NCBI RefSeq assembly: GCF_002252565.1
Contig: NZ_NPML01000002.1
Location: 62,001-126,000 of the forward strand
Length of the DNA stretch: 64,000 nt
Origin: Petroclostridium xylanilyticum
GTDB taxonomy: Bacteria; Bacillota; Clostridia; SK-Y3
Direction of reading: 5' to 3'
In this document: in pieces, positions 20,841 through 29,631 of the stretch
Layout of the letters: the number at the start of each line of letters is the position of its first letter
Position numbering within the stretch: position 1 is the stretch's first letter
Translations under genes and position numbers: made by a program
Notes under the pieces: generated by a model
What the model saw: only the letters and a program-made list of their open reading frames with translations
The model's database searches: none
What the model was told of the DNA's origin: nothing

Positions 20841-20869
20841 TTGTACTGGCTATTTGAATGTGTTAAAAT
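20841..20869 (+). promoter_or_regulatory. secG promoter
   Basis: TTGTAC (20841-20846), a 17-base spacer and TAAAAT (20864-20869), 31 bases before the secG start codon. Confidence 0.6.
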
Positions 20870-20899
20870 AATTGTGTTAACAATTTGGGAGGTGTAAAA

Positions 20900-21130
20900 A
20901 TGACTATATTTATAACAATTATACATATAATTGTTGCTATTTCCTTAATTGCGATTGTTCTTTTACAGTCAGGAAAAAGTGCTGGTTTGTCTGGCTCTAT
21001 TGCAGGTGGTGCAGAAACTTTTTTTGGTAAAAACAAAGGAAGAACAATTGATGCAATATTAAGCAAGTGGACATCCGTTGCTGCCGTTGTATTTATTGTT
21101 ACCTCACTTTTATTGGCGCTCTTAAGATAA
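20900..21130 (+). CDS. secG: Preprotein translocase subunit SecG
   Basis: This 76-aa protein has two membrane helices (residues 2-20 and 53-75). Between them is the conserved SecG loop LLQSGKSAGLSGSIAGGAET. SecG is the small accessory subunit of the SecYEG export channel. ATG 20900 has GGGAGGTG upstream; the in-frame TTG at 20885 lies in front of that site and is not the start. secG upstream of rnr and smpB is a common Firmicute arrangement. Confidence 0.93.
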   Translation: MTIFITIIHIIVAISLIAIVLLQSGKSAGLSGSIAGGAETFFGKNKGRTIDAILSKWTSVAAVVFIVTSLLLALLR

Positions 21131-21140
21131 AAATATTTAA

Positions 21141-21168
21141 AAACATCCTGTCACAGGATGTTTTTGTT
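21141..21168 (+). terminator. Terminator after secG
   Basis: A perfect 10-bp stem AAACATCCTG/CAGGATGTTT with loop TCA runs into TTTTTGTTGTTTTT. Confidence 0.9.
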
Positions 21169-21340
21169 GTTTTTGGGAAGTTTTTTACCTCGAAACTCTG
21201 CGGATGGAACAATGCGTCTTTGGCCTTTTACAATAAAATAGATCCTAATATGCATTAAAAAACAAAAAAGATTTGGAGTAAGATTAAGCAAATTTGGACA
21301 GTATTATAATAAATGATATTAAAAACAGGACGTGGTGAAT

Positions 21341-23605
21341 ATGACACAAAAAGAAAAAATACTGGCATTTATGCGGGAGGATGCGTACAAACCTCTTTTA
21401 ATTGAAGAATTAATTACTGTTTTAGATGTACCAAGGGAGGAAATAGGTCATTTTTTAAGCATCATAGATGAATTAGAGGCAGATGGAAGAATTATTAAGA
21501 CTAAGAAAAACCGGTATGGAATTCCTGAAAGAATGGGACTTGTTACTGGTCGGTTTCAGGGCAATGAGAGAGGGTTTGGCTTTGTTGTTCCTGATGATGA
21601 AACCATTGCAGATGTATTTATTCCATTGGAAAACGCTAACGGAGCAATGCACAATGACAGGGTAATCGCCAGGTTTACCCGTGCAATTATTGAAGGGAAA
21701 AGAGCCGAAGGAGAAATAATCCGTATTTTAAAAAGAGCTAATGAGACAATTGTAGGTACCTTTGAGAGCAGCAAATATTTTGGATTTGTTGTGCCTGACG
21801 ACAGAAAAATATCCCAGGATGTTTTTGTACCAAAGGATGAGTTTAATGGTGCAAAAACAGGGCAGAAAGTTGTTGTAAAAATCACAAGATGGCCGGAGGC
21901 CAGAAGGAATCCAGAAGGAAAAGTTGTTGAAGTATTGGGACACAAGGATGATCCGGGCACCGATATTGTTTCAATCATTAAACAATTTAATTTGAGTGAA
22001 GAGTTTCCAGAGGATGTAATAAAACAAGCTGAAAGAATATCTGATACTGTACCTGAAAATGAAATACAAAAACGTCATGATTTGAGACATCTAAAGATCG
22101 TGACCATCGATGGCGAAGATGCAAAAGATTTAGACGATGCTGTTTCAGTGGAAAGATTGGAAAATGGAAATTATAGGCTAGGCGTACATATCGCTGATGT
22201 AAGCCATTATGTGACCGAAAACAGTCCACTGGATAAAGAAGCATTTAAGAGAGCTACCAGTGTATATCTTGTAGACAGGGTAATTCCCATGCTTCCCAAA
22301 AAGTTATCCAACGGAATATGCAGTCTAAACCCCCAGGTCGATAGGTTAACCCTTTCAGTTTTTATGGAAATTGATAAAACAGGAAAAGTAGTTGATTATG
22401 AGATTTTTGACAGTGTAATCAAAACCAGAGAACGGATGACATATACGAATGTTACCAGGATTCTGGAAGAGGAAGATCCGGAGCTGATAGAAAGGTATAA
22501 AGATTTAATTGATGATTTTAAACTAATGAAAGAGCTGGCGCTGATTTTAAGACAAAAGAGAATTGACAGGGGAAGTATAGATTTTGATTTTCCGGAAGCA
22601 AAAATTATCTTAGATGAAAAAGGAAAGCCTGTTGAAGTAAAAAAATATGAAATAACCATATCCAACAAAATTATAGAGGAATTCATGCTTATTTGTAATG
22701 AAACGGTAGCAGAACATATGTTTTGGGCAAATACTCCTTTTGTATATAGGATTCATGAAGAACCGGACCCGGAGAAAATTGAAAATTTTAATAAATTAAT
22801 ATACAATCTGGGATACCATTTGAAAGGTATTGCGAAGATACATCCTAAATCACTGCAGCAACTGTTGAATAAAATTAAGGGAAAAAAAGAAGAAAGAATT
22901 ATCAGTACGGTAATGCTTCGTTCATTAATGAAAGCCAAGTATTCTCATGAAAATTTAGGCCACTTTGGGCTGGCCGCCAAGTATTATTGCCACTTTACTT
23001 CACCTATCAGGAGATACCCTGACCTTGTAATCCATAGGATTATCAAGGAAAATCTCAGCAGAGGTATCACACCTGCAAGGGAAGAATACTTAAAAACTTT
23101 TGTACAGCAAGCAGCAAAACAATCATCCGATCAGGAAATTGCTGCGCAGGAAGCGGAACGGGAAACGGAAGATTTGAAAAAAGCGGAATATATGCAGGAT
23201 AAGGTAGGAGAAGTATTTGAAGGAGTTATCTCCAGTGTAACTTCCTTCGGAATGTTTGTTGAACTGGAGAATACTATAGAAGGTCTTGTCCGGGTAAGCA
23301 GCATGGAGGATGACTATTATATATATGATGATAAGCATTACAGCTTGATTGGAGAAAATAAAAAGAAAATCTATAAGATTGGTGATGAAGTAAAAGTAAA
23401 ATTGGTTAAAGCTGATTTAGCAACTAGGCAGATTGATTTTGTCCTAGTTGAAGAAATTGAAAACGACGGGCAATTGGAAGATGATAAATTTTATACTATA
23501 CCTGAGACTGGATTAGCAAATAAAAAAGCAAAAGTATCCACAAGACCTAAGAAAAGAGAGAAGACAAAAGAGAAAGAAAAAACCAAAAAAAGAAGAAAAA
23601 AATAG
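21341..23605 (+). CDS. rnr: Ribonuclease R
   Basis: This 3'-5' exoribonuclease of about 754 aa has an N-terminal winged helix, two cold-shock domains (GRFQGNERGFGFVVPDD and FESSKYFGFVVPDD), a catalytic RNB domain with DGEDAKDLDDAVS near residue 264, a C-terminal S1 domain (about 620-705, GVISSVTSFGMFVELE) and a very basic tail. It degrades structured RNA and works with tmRNA in trans-translation quality control, which fits its place before smpB and ssrA. ATG 21341 is taken as the start; GTG 21332 or 21335 are alternatives. The last 36 bases belong to a repeated block (see 23570). Confidence 0.95.
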   Translation: MTQKEKILAFMREDAYKPLLIEELITVLDVPREEIGHFLSIIDELEADGRIIKTKKNRYGIPERMGLVTGRFQGNERGFGFVVPDDETIADVFIPLENANGAMHNDRVIARFTRAIIEGKRAEGEIIRILKRANETIVGTFESSKYFGFVVPDDRKISQDVFVPKDEFNGAKTGQKVVVKITRWPEARRNPEGKVVEVLGHKDDPGTDIVSIIKQFNLSEEFPEDVIKQAERISDTVPENEIQKRHDLRHLKIVTIDGEDAKDLDDAVSVERLENGNYRLGVHIADVSHYVTENSPLDKEAFKRATSVYLVDRVIPMLPKKLSNGICSLNPQVDRLTLSVFMEIDKTGKVVDYEIFDSVIKTRERMTYTNVTRILEEEDPELIERYKDLIDDFKLMKELALILRQKRIDRGSIDFDFPEAKIILDEKGKPVEVKKYEITISNKIIEEFMLICNETVAEHMFWANTPFVYRIHEEPDPEKIENFNKLIYNLGYHLKGIAKIHPKSLQQLLNKIKGKKEERIISTVMLRSLMKAKYSHENLGHFGLAAKYYCHFTSPIRRYPDLVIHRIIKENLSRGITPAREEYLKTFVQQAAKQSSDQEIAAQEAERETEDLKKAEYMQDKVGEVFEGVISSVTSFGMFVELENTIEGLVRVSSMEDDYYIYDDKHYSLIGENKKKIYKIGDEVKVKLVKADLATRQIDFVLVEEIENDGQLEDDKFYTIPETGLANKKAKVSTRPKKREKTKEKEKTKKRRKK

Positions 23606-23655
23606 TATACAAGGAATTTATTTATACTTGACAATTAAATTAACAGTGATATAAT
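23570..23655 (+). repeat. 86-bp exact direct repeat, left copy (rnr 3' end plus promoter)
   Basis: The block runs from the last 12 codons of rnr through a near-consensus promoter: TTGACA at 23628-23633, 16-base spacer, TATAAT at 23650-23655. It is repeated without mismatch at 23936-24021, and the repeat ends exactly at the last base of the -10 box. The left promoter reads into the 280-bp insert. Confidence 0.97.
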
Positions 23656-23935
23656 CCCATATTTGACACTTGACGAATACAAAAAGCCTGATAAGGCTTG
23701 ATATTAAAGGGTTTCAGGCTTTTGATTAAATAAAAAATTTGCGTAGTTTTTTAAAATTCTTGCTAATGCTGCATTTGCTGTCATTTAACAAATCGGCAGA
23801 TATGATTTGAAAATTAAGATTAAAATAATAAAATCACTAGAAAATACGCACTTTTAGAAAATCAAATTTGACACAAAAATGTGCTATTTTCAAGGCTTTG
23901 AGCACTGTTTGAAAAGTTGCAACTGTCAAAGACCC
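23656..23935 (+). other. 280-bp insert between the duplicated blocks, with alternative hairpins
   Basis: This non-coding, AT-rich stretch begins right after the duplicated -10 box. Early in it, two mutually exclusive hairpins are possible: AAGCCT-GATA-AGGCTT, or AAAAGCCTGA pairing with the later TCAGGCTTTT. This arrangement resembles an attenuator. No ORF longer than a few codons with a ribosome site was found. Confidence 0.6.
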
Positions 23936-24021
23936 GAGAAAGAAAAAACCAAAAAAAGAAGAAAAAAATAGTATACAAGGAATTTATTTATACTTGACAA
24001 TTAAATTAACAGTGATATAAT
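23936..24021 (+). repeat. 86-bp exact direct repeat, right copy, carrying the smpB promoter
   Basis: Identical to 23570-23655, offset by 366 bases. TTGACA at 23994-23999 and TATAAT at 24016-24021 lie 89 bases before smpB, so this copy is the likely smpB promoter. The rnr-derived part is a non-functional gene fragment. Confidence 0.97.
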
Positions 24022-24053
24022 AAATTGTTGAGACGTTAGAATAAGCTGTATAT

Positions 24054-24079
24054 GCCCTATTTGTCGGTACAAGTAGGGC
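24054..24079 (+). promoter_or_regulatory. Leader hairpin upstream of smpB
   Basis: The stem GCCCTATTTGT/ACAAGTAGGGC (11 bp, one G-U) with loop CGGT is followed by TATTTTATCC. It lies in the smpB leader and may be a weak attenuator. Confidence 0.55.
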
Positions 24080-24110
24080 TATTTTATCCAGTTGCAAGTG
24101 GGTGCAAAAC

Positions 24111-24578
24111 ATGAGTAAAGATAGTGTAAAAGTAATAGCGCAAAATAAAAAAGCAAGACATGATTATTTTATAGAAGAATGCTATGAAGCAGGTATTGAG
24201 CTTTCAGGTACTGAGGTTAAATCCATACGTCAGGGCAAAGTCAACCTGAAAGACAGCTATGCCTCTGTGGACCATGGAGAAGTAATCTTAAAGGGTATGC
24301 ACATCAGCCCTTATGAAAAGGGGAATATATTCAATAAAGACCCTTTGAGGAATAGAAAATTACTTTTACACCGTTACCAGATAAACAAACTGATAGGTGC
24401 AACACAGCAGCAAGGATACTCACTTATACCGCTGCAGGTTTATCTCAAAGGCTCATTAGTTAAAGTTGAGCTTGCACTTGCAAAAGGTAAAAAGAACTAC
24501 GACAGAAGAGCTGATATTGCAGAAAGAGATGCAAAACGGGATATGGACAGGGCATTAAAAGAAAGAAATAAGATATAA
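24111..24578 (+). CDS. smpB: SsrA-binding protein SmpB
   Basis: This 155-aa protein binds tmRNA and brings it to stalled ribosomes. It has the family motifs [45 protein letters not shown] and the basic tail ending [16 protein letters not shown] 24111 is the family start; the in-frame GTG at 24102 is less likely. Its RNA partner ssrA follows 157 bases downstream. Confidence 0.95.
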   Translation: MSKDSVKVIAQNKKARHDYFIEECYEAGIELSGTEVKSIRQGKVNLKDSYASVDHGEVILKGMHISPYEKGNIFNKDPLRNRKLLLHRYQINKLIGATQQQGYSLIPLQVYLKGSLVKVELALAKGKKNYDRRADIAERDAKRDMDRALKERNKI

Positions 24579-24582
24579 GTAG

Positions 24583-24728
24583 TGGACAGTGGGGAGTGTT
24601 TGCCAGTGTACACTTAAACTTGTCATTATCTTATATATGATAGTGTATAATTATTGATAGATGTGGAACGAATAGTTGTATTTTGAGGGATGTTTTTCTT
24701 CCCACTCTTCACTATTCACTCCCCACTT
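24583..24728. repeat. GTGGACA/GTGGGGAGTG words bracketing the ssrA promoter region
   Basis: AGTGGACAGTGGGGAGTG at 24583-24600 is complementary in part to CCCACTCTTCACTATTC and CACTCCCCACTT at 24702-24728. The ssrA promoter must lie in the 100 bases between. A TATAAT occurs near 24646. Confidence 0.7.
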
Positions 24729-24734
24729 ATATAT

Positions 24735-25083
24735 GGGGGCGTACTGGTTTCGACGGGGATGTTGAAGCACGAGTAGCGAGTAGTGGACCAGGGCCACTTT
24801 AAAACTTGGAATTTTAAATATAAACGCTGAAGATAATTTAGCATTTGCTGCCTAATTAAAGGCAGCCGTTCAACCCGGGACTACCGCGGCCCGGGATTGG
24901 GCGTCGACCAGCGGTGAACGTGACCTGGCAAAGCTTTGAGCCTGGCATGACAAATGAAGCTACTAAAGCCTGAAGCCTGTCAGTGGGCGTCAGGTGGAGG
25001 GAATGTCAAAACACTGACTGCACTCGGAGAAGCTTGTGTGGATATGTTTTCGGACAGGGGTTCGATTCCCCTCGCCTCCACCA
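24735..25083 (+). ncRNA. ssrA: Transfer-messenger RNA (tmRNA)
   Basis: A 349-nt RNA runs from GGGGGCG to CGCCTCCACCA. The 5' and 3' ends pair as the acceptor stem (one G-U), and the 3' part has the T-arm GGGGTTCGATTCCCC. The 5' end shows the tRNA-like GTACTGGTTTCGACGGGG. The tag reading frame at 24826-24855 encodes A-E-D-N-L-A-F-A-A followed by TAA. A GC-rich pseudoknot region (CCCGGGAC...GGCCCGGG) follows. It rescues stalled ribosomes together with SmpB, which is encoded just upstream. Confidence 0.97.
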
Positions 25084-25139
25084 AAATGTTAAGTCAATAT
25101 AGATGCAAGTCCATTTTGACTAGTAACCATGCAGGTTTG

Positions 25140-25176
25140 CGGGGTTTTTGAGAGCAATTTCAAAAACCCCGTTTTC
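25140..25176 (+). terminator. Terminator of ssrA
   Basis: A perfect 12-bp stem (CGGGGTTTTTGA/TCAAAAACCCCG) with an 8-base loop is followed by TTTTCC, 56 bases after the tmRNA CCA end. Confidence 0.9.
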
Positions 25177-25280
25177 CATAGATGCATCTGGATAAAAATA
25201 GTATCATTTGAATTACCTCTTTGAAAATGGTTTTATGTTAAGGGAATCAAGCCAGTGGACATGTTTCTGTGGACTTTTCA

Positions 25281-25406
25281 TTGTGAGGCCGTCGTGAGGA
25301 TTGAGAGGGTGAAAGGCTTATGAATAGAGGGTTTGGGGTACTTTATAAATTTGTTGATTTTGGGTAACCCTTGAGTGCACAAAAATGATATTTAATAAGA
25401 TTTGGT
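25281..25406 (+). repeat. Dispersed repeat R, copy R1
   Basis: This shares with 29390-29512 the blocks GTGAGGATTGAGAGGGTGAA (GCGAGG in R2), AATAGAGGG, TTGTTGATTTT and TAACCCTTGAGTG. A shorter copy is at 37388-37482. It is non-coding. See the finding on repeat R. Confidence 0.85.
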
Positions 25407-25587
25407 ATTGAGTGGAAAAAGATGGAAATTAAAAAAGCGCATGACAAGAAATTCTGCTTGTTCGCAAAGGTTCAAGAAAAATGGTATTGGGAAATAAACA
25501 ATGTAAATTTTAAATCTGAATGTGTTTGATATTTTATTTGTCTGGTAGTATAATAAAAGTGAAGGCAAGAGAAAGAGGTGATCAAAG

Positions 25588-25761
25588 ATGGCAACAATTT
25601 CATTTACAAAGGATTTTGCTATAACAAAAAGAGAGATCGTTGAGAGGCTTCAAAAAGGAATTCAGAATACAAAGCCTTTAAATATAGATTCCAGAAATGT
25701 TATTGCTGATTTGAAAAGGAGTGAGAGAAAATTATTGAGTTTGCTTCGCTCCAAGGCTTGA
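25588..25761 (+). CDS. Small antitoxin-like protein (57 aa)
   Basis: This short ORF has AAAGAGGTG nine bases before its ATG. The product begins MATISFTKDFAITKREIVER and is Lys/Arg-rich toward the C-terminus (DLKRSERKLLSLLRSKA). Proteins opening MA-x-I-S-F-x-K-x-F-x-I are typical antitoxins or DNA-binding partners of toxins. It is followed after about 30 bases by a fragment that resembles the N-terminus of a GNAT-type toxin. The family is inferred from these features, and the toxin half is broken. Confidence 0.6.
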   Translation: MATISFTKDFAITKREIVERLQKGIQNTKPLNIDSRNVIADLKRSERKLLSLLRSKA

Positions 25762-25793
25762 TTAAAGCAAAGGACATTGATGAGAATTTATGA

Positions 25794-25970
25794 AGAGACG
25801 CGTTCTCTCTTTTTTATTGTAAAAAAGATGAAGACATTACCGATTTTATTAAAAACAAAGCCATTGAATATGAAAAAAGAGACAAATGCAGAACATACAT
25901 ATATTTTGATTCGAATTATCTTGAGGAGACCGGGAGATTGAAAATTGCTGGCTTTTTTCTATTGCGATGA
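25794..25970 (+). pseudogene. N-terminal remnant of a GNAT-like acetyltransferase toxin
   Basis: The frame from 25794 reads RDAFSLFYCKKDEDITDFIK, then NKAIEYEKRDKCRTYIYFD, then AGFFLLR and a stop. This matches the start of short clostridial GNAT proteins (D-x-F-L-K-N-K-A-x-x-F/Y-E-K-x-x-K-x-R-T-Y). An in-frame TGA sits directly upstream and the acetyl-CoA-binding half is missing, so this is a decayed toxin of the preceding antitoxin. It is not expressed as a full enzyme. Confidence 0.55.
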
Positions 25971-26093
25971 AGACGATAAAGGTTCCTGTGATAGAGACCA
26001 TGTCAAAGAACCTCCGAAAGAAATTAGGAAACCTCTCAGACGGGGAACAGAATCTATATAAGTATTACTAAGTACTTTACATTGTCTATTTTA

Positions 26094-26162
26094 GTTCACA
26101 GTTCACGGTTCACAGGATTTTCTTGGTTAATTTCTGTGAACTGAGAACTGTGAACCGTGAAC
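26094..26162. repeat. Self-complementary heptamer-word repeat, copy H3
   Basis: GTTCACAGTTCACGGTTCAC words at 26095-26116 are followed by CTGTGAACTGAGAACTG and TGTGAACCGTGAAC to 26162. It directly abuts the 5'-truncated YkgJ-like gene, and its right edge coincides with the loss of that gene's beginning. Confidence 0.85.
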
Positions 26163-26171
26163 AAATAACAA

Positions 26172-26489
26172 TTGATTTCCAAAAGATTGGGAATGACAGA
26201 TGTTGCGTTCAAAGATAAGCATCTTATCAAAACAGAAGAAGGCTTTATAATAAATAAAAAACCCTGTCCGTTTTTAACAGGAATTGGTTGCTCAATCTAT
26301 GAATGCAGGCCGGAAAATTGCAGGGAATATCCATTTACGCACAAAGATGAAATATGGTCAAGGCTCATCAACCTTGTTGAAAACTGTGCGGTTTGCCCTG
26401 TTGTGTTTGAAATTTTTGAACGCCTTAAGAAGTACTATGGGGATGAATTTGAACAATACAAAGAAGAATATCAGGAATTATGGGGATAG
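26172..26489 (+). pseudogene. 5'-truncated YkgJ-type cysteine-cluster protein
   Basis: The 105 visible residues contain the Cys motif CPFLTGIGCSIYECRPENC and EYPF of the YkgJ (zinc/iron-chelating) family. The frame begins ISKRLGM, which in the family is preceded by an N-terminal Cys-rich segment. That segment is missing, and the H3 repeat lies immediately upstream. The only start is a TTG without ribosome site. It probably was a metal-binding protein; now likely non-functional. Confidence 0.6.
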
Positions 26490-26509
26490 AAAAGGGAAGG
26501 AGTAGAGAC

Positions 26510-28225
26510 ATGGCTGTATTAAGTTATAAAGAATTTATGGAAGAAGTAAGGATGCGTTTAAAAAATTTTGCTACAGAAGATTTTTGTAACTTAATCTTGG
26601 ACTGGGCCAGCAAAGAACATCCTTCAAAGAGGCAAGAGTTTTTGGATAAATTAGTACTTCCGAAGCATAAGAAGGAAGTTATATCCAATTTGGAAACGCT
26701 GATGGATGAGATAGAAGCTTTTGCACAGAGAGTGGAGGATGGTGAATATTGCGACGGATGGGGCTGGGATGATGCAATCCATGAAGAAAGAGATTGGGGC
26801 GATGAAAGTTGGGCAGAGGAAATGGACGAATTTTTTCTGCAAGCCAGAAGTTTATTGCTGCAAGGAAAATATAAGCTTGCTGAAGAGGCCTATAGAAGAC
26901 TATTCGACATATTGGAGATGGGACAGGAACCGGGACATCTTCCTGGCGACCCGGATTACAGTAATATGTTAAAAGTGGATATGGATGAGCAGGTTGCGCT
27001 CTTTCTCAGGTCTGTATATATGAATTCCACTTCCGAAGAGCGGCCGGCTTCGTTGTATGAATCAATGAATGAATACAGGTATCTGACTCGTAAAATTAAA
27101 TTGAAAAATATCATTGATGCGTTAGACACTTTGTTGCCGGATTTTGACGCTTTTCTAGCAGAATGGATTGAATTTTTAAAAAAACAAAGTCCAATGAACG
27201 TCAGCGAGTTACTGAGGGAAGCTGTTTTTTTAAAGGGTGGTATTCCTGCTATTTCTGAATTTGCAAGGCAATATCCAGATAAATATCCCAAGGCATATAT
27301 TGATTGGATTGCGTCTTTAGAGATGGAAGATGATACAGATTCGGTCATTCAGGTTGCCAGAGAAGGTTTGTCCAGGATTCCCAGAGATTATGCAGTAAGG
27401 GCTGAAGTAGCAGAAACCATTTCAAGGATAGGGGAAAAGTTGAATGATAATAAGTTGAAATTGGAGGGGTATAGGGAATGCTTTTATTCCAATCCTTCTA
27501 TGGGATATTTACTTGACTTGTATATAACTGCTATTGAATGTGATTGCTTTGAAGAGGTACGGAATGAAGCTGAACAAAGAATTATGAAGCTTCGAGGTAA
27601 AAGCAGGATACCTGTAAACAACTACCACAGTAGAGAGCAAAATACGTCTTTTGTATCCGAAGGGGTTCTATTCAATGCTCTGCTTTTAGGTGGAAGATAT
27701 GAAAAGGTATTTGAAATGTGTAAAGGCAGAGGTCCGCTTGGCTGGAGCTCCAGTGAAAATCCCAAACCGGTATTTGTAACGTTTATGATGGTAGTTTTAT
27801 CAAAGGAAGGAATTCACTCAAAAATTCTTTACGAACAATGGGAGAATGTGATTGAAAATACGAGTTATAATGCAAGCAGGGATTATGTTAAAAAGTACCG
27901 GAAGATTATTGAGGTTATAAAAGAGTCTATAAAACTAACCAAGGAGCAAGAGGAGTTTTATCTAAAATGGTGTAAAGACGAAATAGGACGTAGGGTAGAT
28001 GCAATTGTCAGCAACCAGCATCGGGGGAGCTATCATAAAGCAGCAGGACTGTTGGTTGCAATGGCTGAGACCTTGGCAAACAGGGGAGAAAAGCAGGAAG
28101 GTATGGATTTAACCGAAAAATATAGAAGTAAGTATCCCCGGCATACTGCCTTTAAAGGTGAGCTCAACCAGGCATTACAAGCATCTGGATTATTTGATGT
28201 AAGAGCGCCCAGGAAGGGAAGATAA
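26510..28225 (+). CDS. Large helical-repeat (TPR-like) protein of unknown function
   Basis: The 571-aa protein is predicted almost wholly helical, with TPR-like segments (ARSLLLQGKYKLAEEAYRRL near residue 120; CFEEVRNEAEQRIMKL; later KAAGLLVAMAETLANRGEKQ). An acidic, Trp-rich stretch (DGWGWDDAIHEERDWGDE) lies near 85-102. No catalytic motif is visible. The start at ATG 26510 has AAGGGAAGGAG upstream; the longer frame from 26480 overlaps the previous ORF. It is followed 109 bases later by a HEAT-like/SEC-C protein on the same strand, so both may be scaffold proteins. Confidence 0.75.
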   Translation: MAVLSYKEFMEEVRMRLKNFATEDFCNLILDWASKEHPSKRQEFLDKLVLPKHKKEVISNLETLMDEIEAFAQRVEDGEYCDGWGWDDAIHEERDWGDESWAEEMDEFFLQARSLLLQGKYKLAEEAYRRLFDILEMGQEPGHLPGDPDYSNMLKVDMDEQVALFLRSVYMNSTSEERPASLYESMNEYRYLTRKIKLKNIIDALDTLLPDFDAFLAEWIEFLKKQSPMNVSELLREAVFLKGGIPAISEFARQYPDKYPKAYIDWIASLEMEDDTDSVIQVAREGLSRIPRDYAVRAEVAETISRIGEKLNDNKLKLEGYRECFYSNPSMGYLLDLYITAIECDCFEEVRNEAEQRIMKLRGKSRIPVNNYHSREQNTSFVSEGVLFNALLLGGRYEKVFEMCKGRGPLGWSSSENPKPVFVTFMMVVLSKEGIHSKILYEQWENVIENTSYNASRDYVKKYRKIIEVIKESIKLTKEQEEFYLKWCKDEIGRRVDAIVSNQHRGSYHKAAGLLVAMAETLANRGEKQEGMDLTEKYRSKYPRHTAFKGELNQALQASGLFDVRAPRKGR

Positions 28226-28334
28226 ATCATGCTGTGAATTTTTCTATATACATTCCATGACATATAACCCCAGATTAACATCCACGCGATGCGCGGGAGA
28301 GAGGAATAGGCAAACATAGAGGGGAGCTACGACG

Positions 28335-29300
28335 ATGAATTTAAAAATTTTTAAGGGGTATGAGCGGTTTGAGGATCATTACCCGGCAGAGGCTGTAAAA
28401 TATGCTTTGGCGAATAAAGAGGAAGCGATTCCGGAACTGCTTGAAATATTGGAATATACGCTAAGTAATGTAGAAAATTTATCAAAAGACGCAAAGTATC
28501 TGGTTCATTTTCCTGCAATTTATCTTCTCGCATACTTTCGAGAGAAAAAAGCGTATGAAAGTATTATCAAGATTGCATCCCTACCGGATGAACAGATATT
28601 TGACTTGCTGGGGGATGTGGTCACCGAGGATTTTAAAAACATCCTTGCATCAGTCTGTGACGGAAATATAGAACCGATCAAAGGAATCATAGAGAATTCT
28701 TCATTGGATGAATATGTGAGAACAGAGGCGTTAGAATCTCTTTTGATTTTATTGAATCACGGTGTGGTTTCGAGAGAACAGCTTGTTTTCTATTTCAAAG
28801 AGCTTTTTAATGGAAAGCTTGAGGTGGACTATAGCTTTGTGTGGGACACGCTTCCCAGGTGCTGCTCGTTGATACACCCTGCAGGACTTAAGGACGACAT
28901 AGAAAAGGCGGTAGCAGATGGAAAAGTAATGGAAATCATCGCTGACCTGGACTTTATGAACCGCCAACTTAAAAGGTCGGTAAAAGAGGTTCTGGATGAA
29001 CTAAAGGAAGATGACGATTATTCCTTTATATCTGAAGAAGATGTACATTCACTGGAAGGATGGGTTGGAGGCTTTTCGTGTGAAGTGGATGGTGATGGCG
29101 AATACCCGTTTGATGAGGATGATGAAAATGAGATAGAGGATGAGCGTTTTATGGGAACTTTCTTAAACGAGCACAAGAGTAATCAAAACTTTATGAATGT
29201 ACCTTTCAAGCGGGAAAATTATGTGGGGCGAAATGATCCATGTCCTTGTGGAAGCGGAAAGAAATATAAAAAGTGTTGTCTTGGGAAAGAAGAAAAGTAA
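28335..29300 (+). CDS. DUF1186-type HEAT-like protein with C-terminal SEC-C zinc motif
   Basis: The 321-aa protein has an N-terminal helical repeat region (residues 1-190; [35 protein letters not shown]), an acidic linker ([19 protein letters not shown]) and a C-terminal SEC-C motif [16 protein letters not shown] that binds zinc. SEC-C tails mediate protein or nucleic-acid contacts, as in SecA. The ribosome site GAGGGGAG is well placed. Function is unknown; pairing with the preceding TPR-like protein is inferred from position. Confidence 0.85.
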   Translation: MNLKIFKGYERFEDHYPAEAVKYALANKEEAIPELLEILEYTLSNVENLSKDAKYLVHFPAIYLLAYFREKKAYESIIKIASLPDEQIFDLLGDVVTEDFKNILASVCDGNIEPIKGIIENSSLDEYVRTEALESLLILLNHGVVSREQLVFYFKELFNGKLEVDYSFVWDTLPRCCSLIHPAGLKDDIEKAVADGKVMEIIADLDFMNRQLKRSVKEVLDELKEDDDYSFISEEDVHSLEGWVGGFSCEVDGDGEYPFDEDDENEIEDERFMGTFLNEHKSNQNFMNVPFKRENYVGRNDPCPCGSGKKYKKCCLGKEEK

Positions 29301-29389
29301 AGAACAGAATTTAGACTTGCATATTGAAAATGGCTTTATACACTTAAGAAAAACTTCCTAAAAATTATCTTTTTCATGCGCTTGAGGCA

Positions 29390-29512
29390 TTGTGAGACTG
29401 TCGCGAGGATTGAGAGGGCGAAAGGTTGATAAATAGAGGGCTGCAGAGGTTTTGTTACCTTGTTGATTTTAGATAACCCTTGAGTGTACAAAAAAGATAA
29501 TTAATAAGAATC
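29390..29512 (+). repeat. Dispersed repeat R, copy R2
   Basis: This is closest to R1 (25281). It reads GCGAGGATTGAGAGGGCGAA, AATAGAGGG, TTGTTGATTTTAGATAACCC and TTGAGTGTACAAAAA. It lies in the 330-base spacer 29301-29631, where nothing else was recognised. Confidence 0.85.
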
Positions 29513-29631
29513 AAGATTGATTAGAATAACATTTCCTTGCATAATTTTGGACAAGCGGATAAAATGGTAGTAACTATATTTTAACAAATTGTATAGGCAT
29601 TTTGGGTTATTATGATTTGAGGTTGAACTTT

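Larger units (their letters stand above)
25084..25587. other. Spacer after ssrA: terminator, then R1 repeat, no gene seen
   Basis: After the ssrA terminator this 504-base stretch contains the dispersed repeat R1 and otherwise only short broken frames. It marks the beginning of the accessory region. Confidence 0.55.

Noticed and set aside
24735-25083. CRISPR array or tRNA cluster near ssrA
   Set aside because: The only structured RNA is tmRNA; no regular spacers, and no separate tRNA fold was found anywhere in the window.
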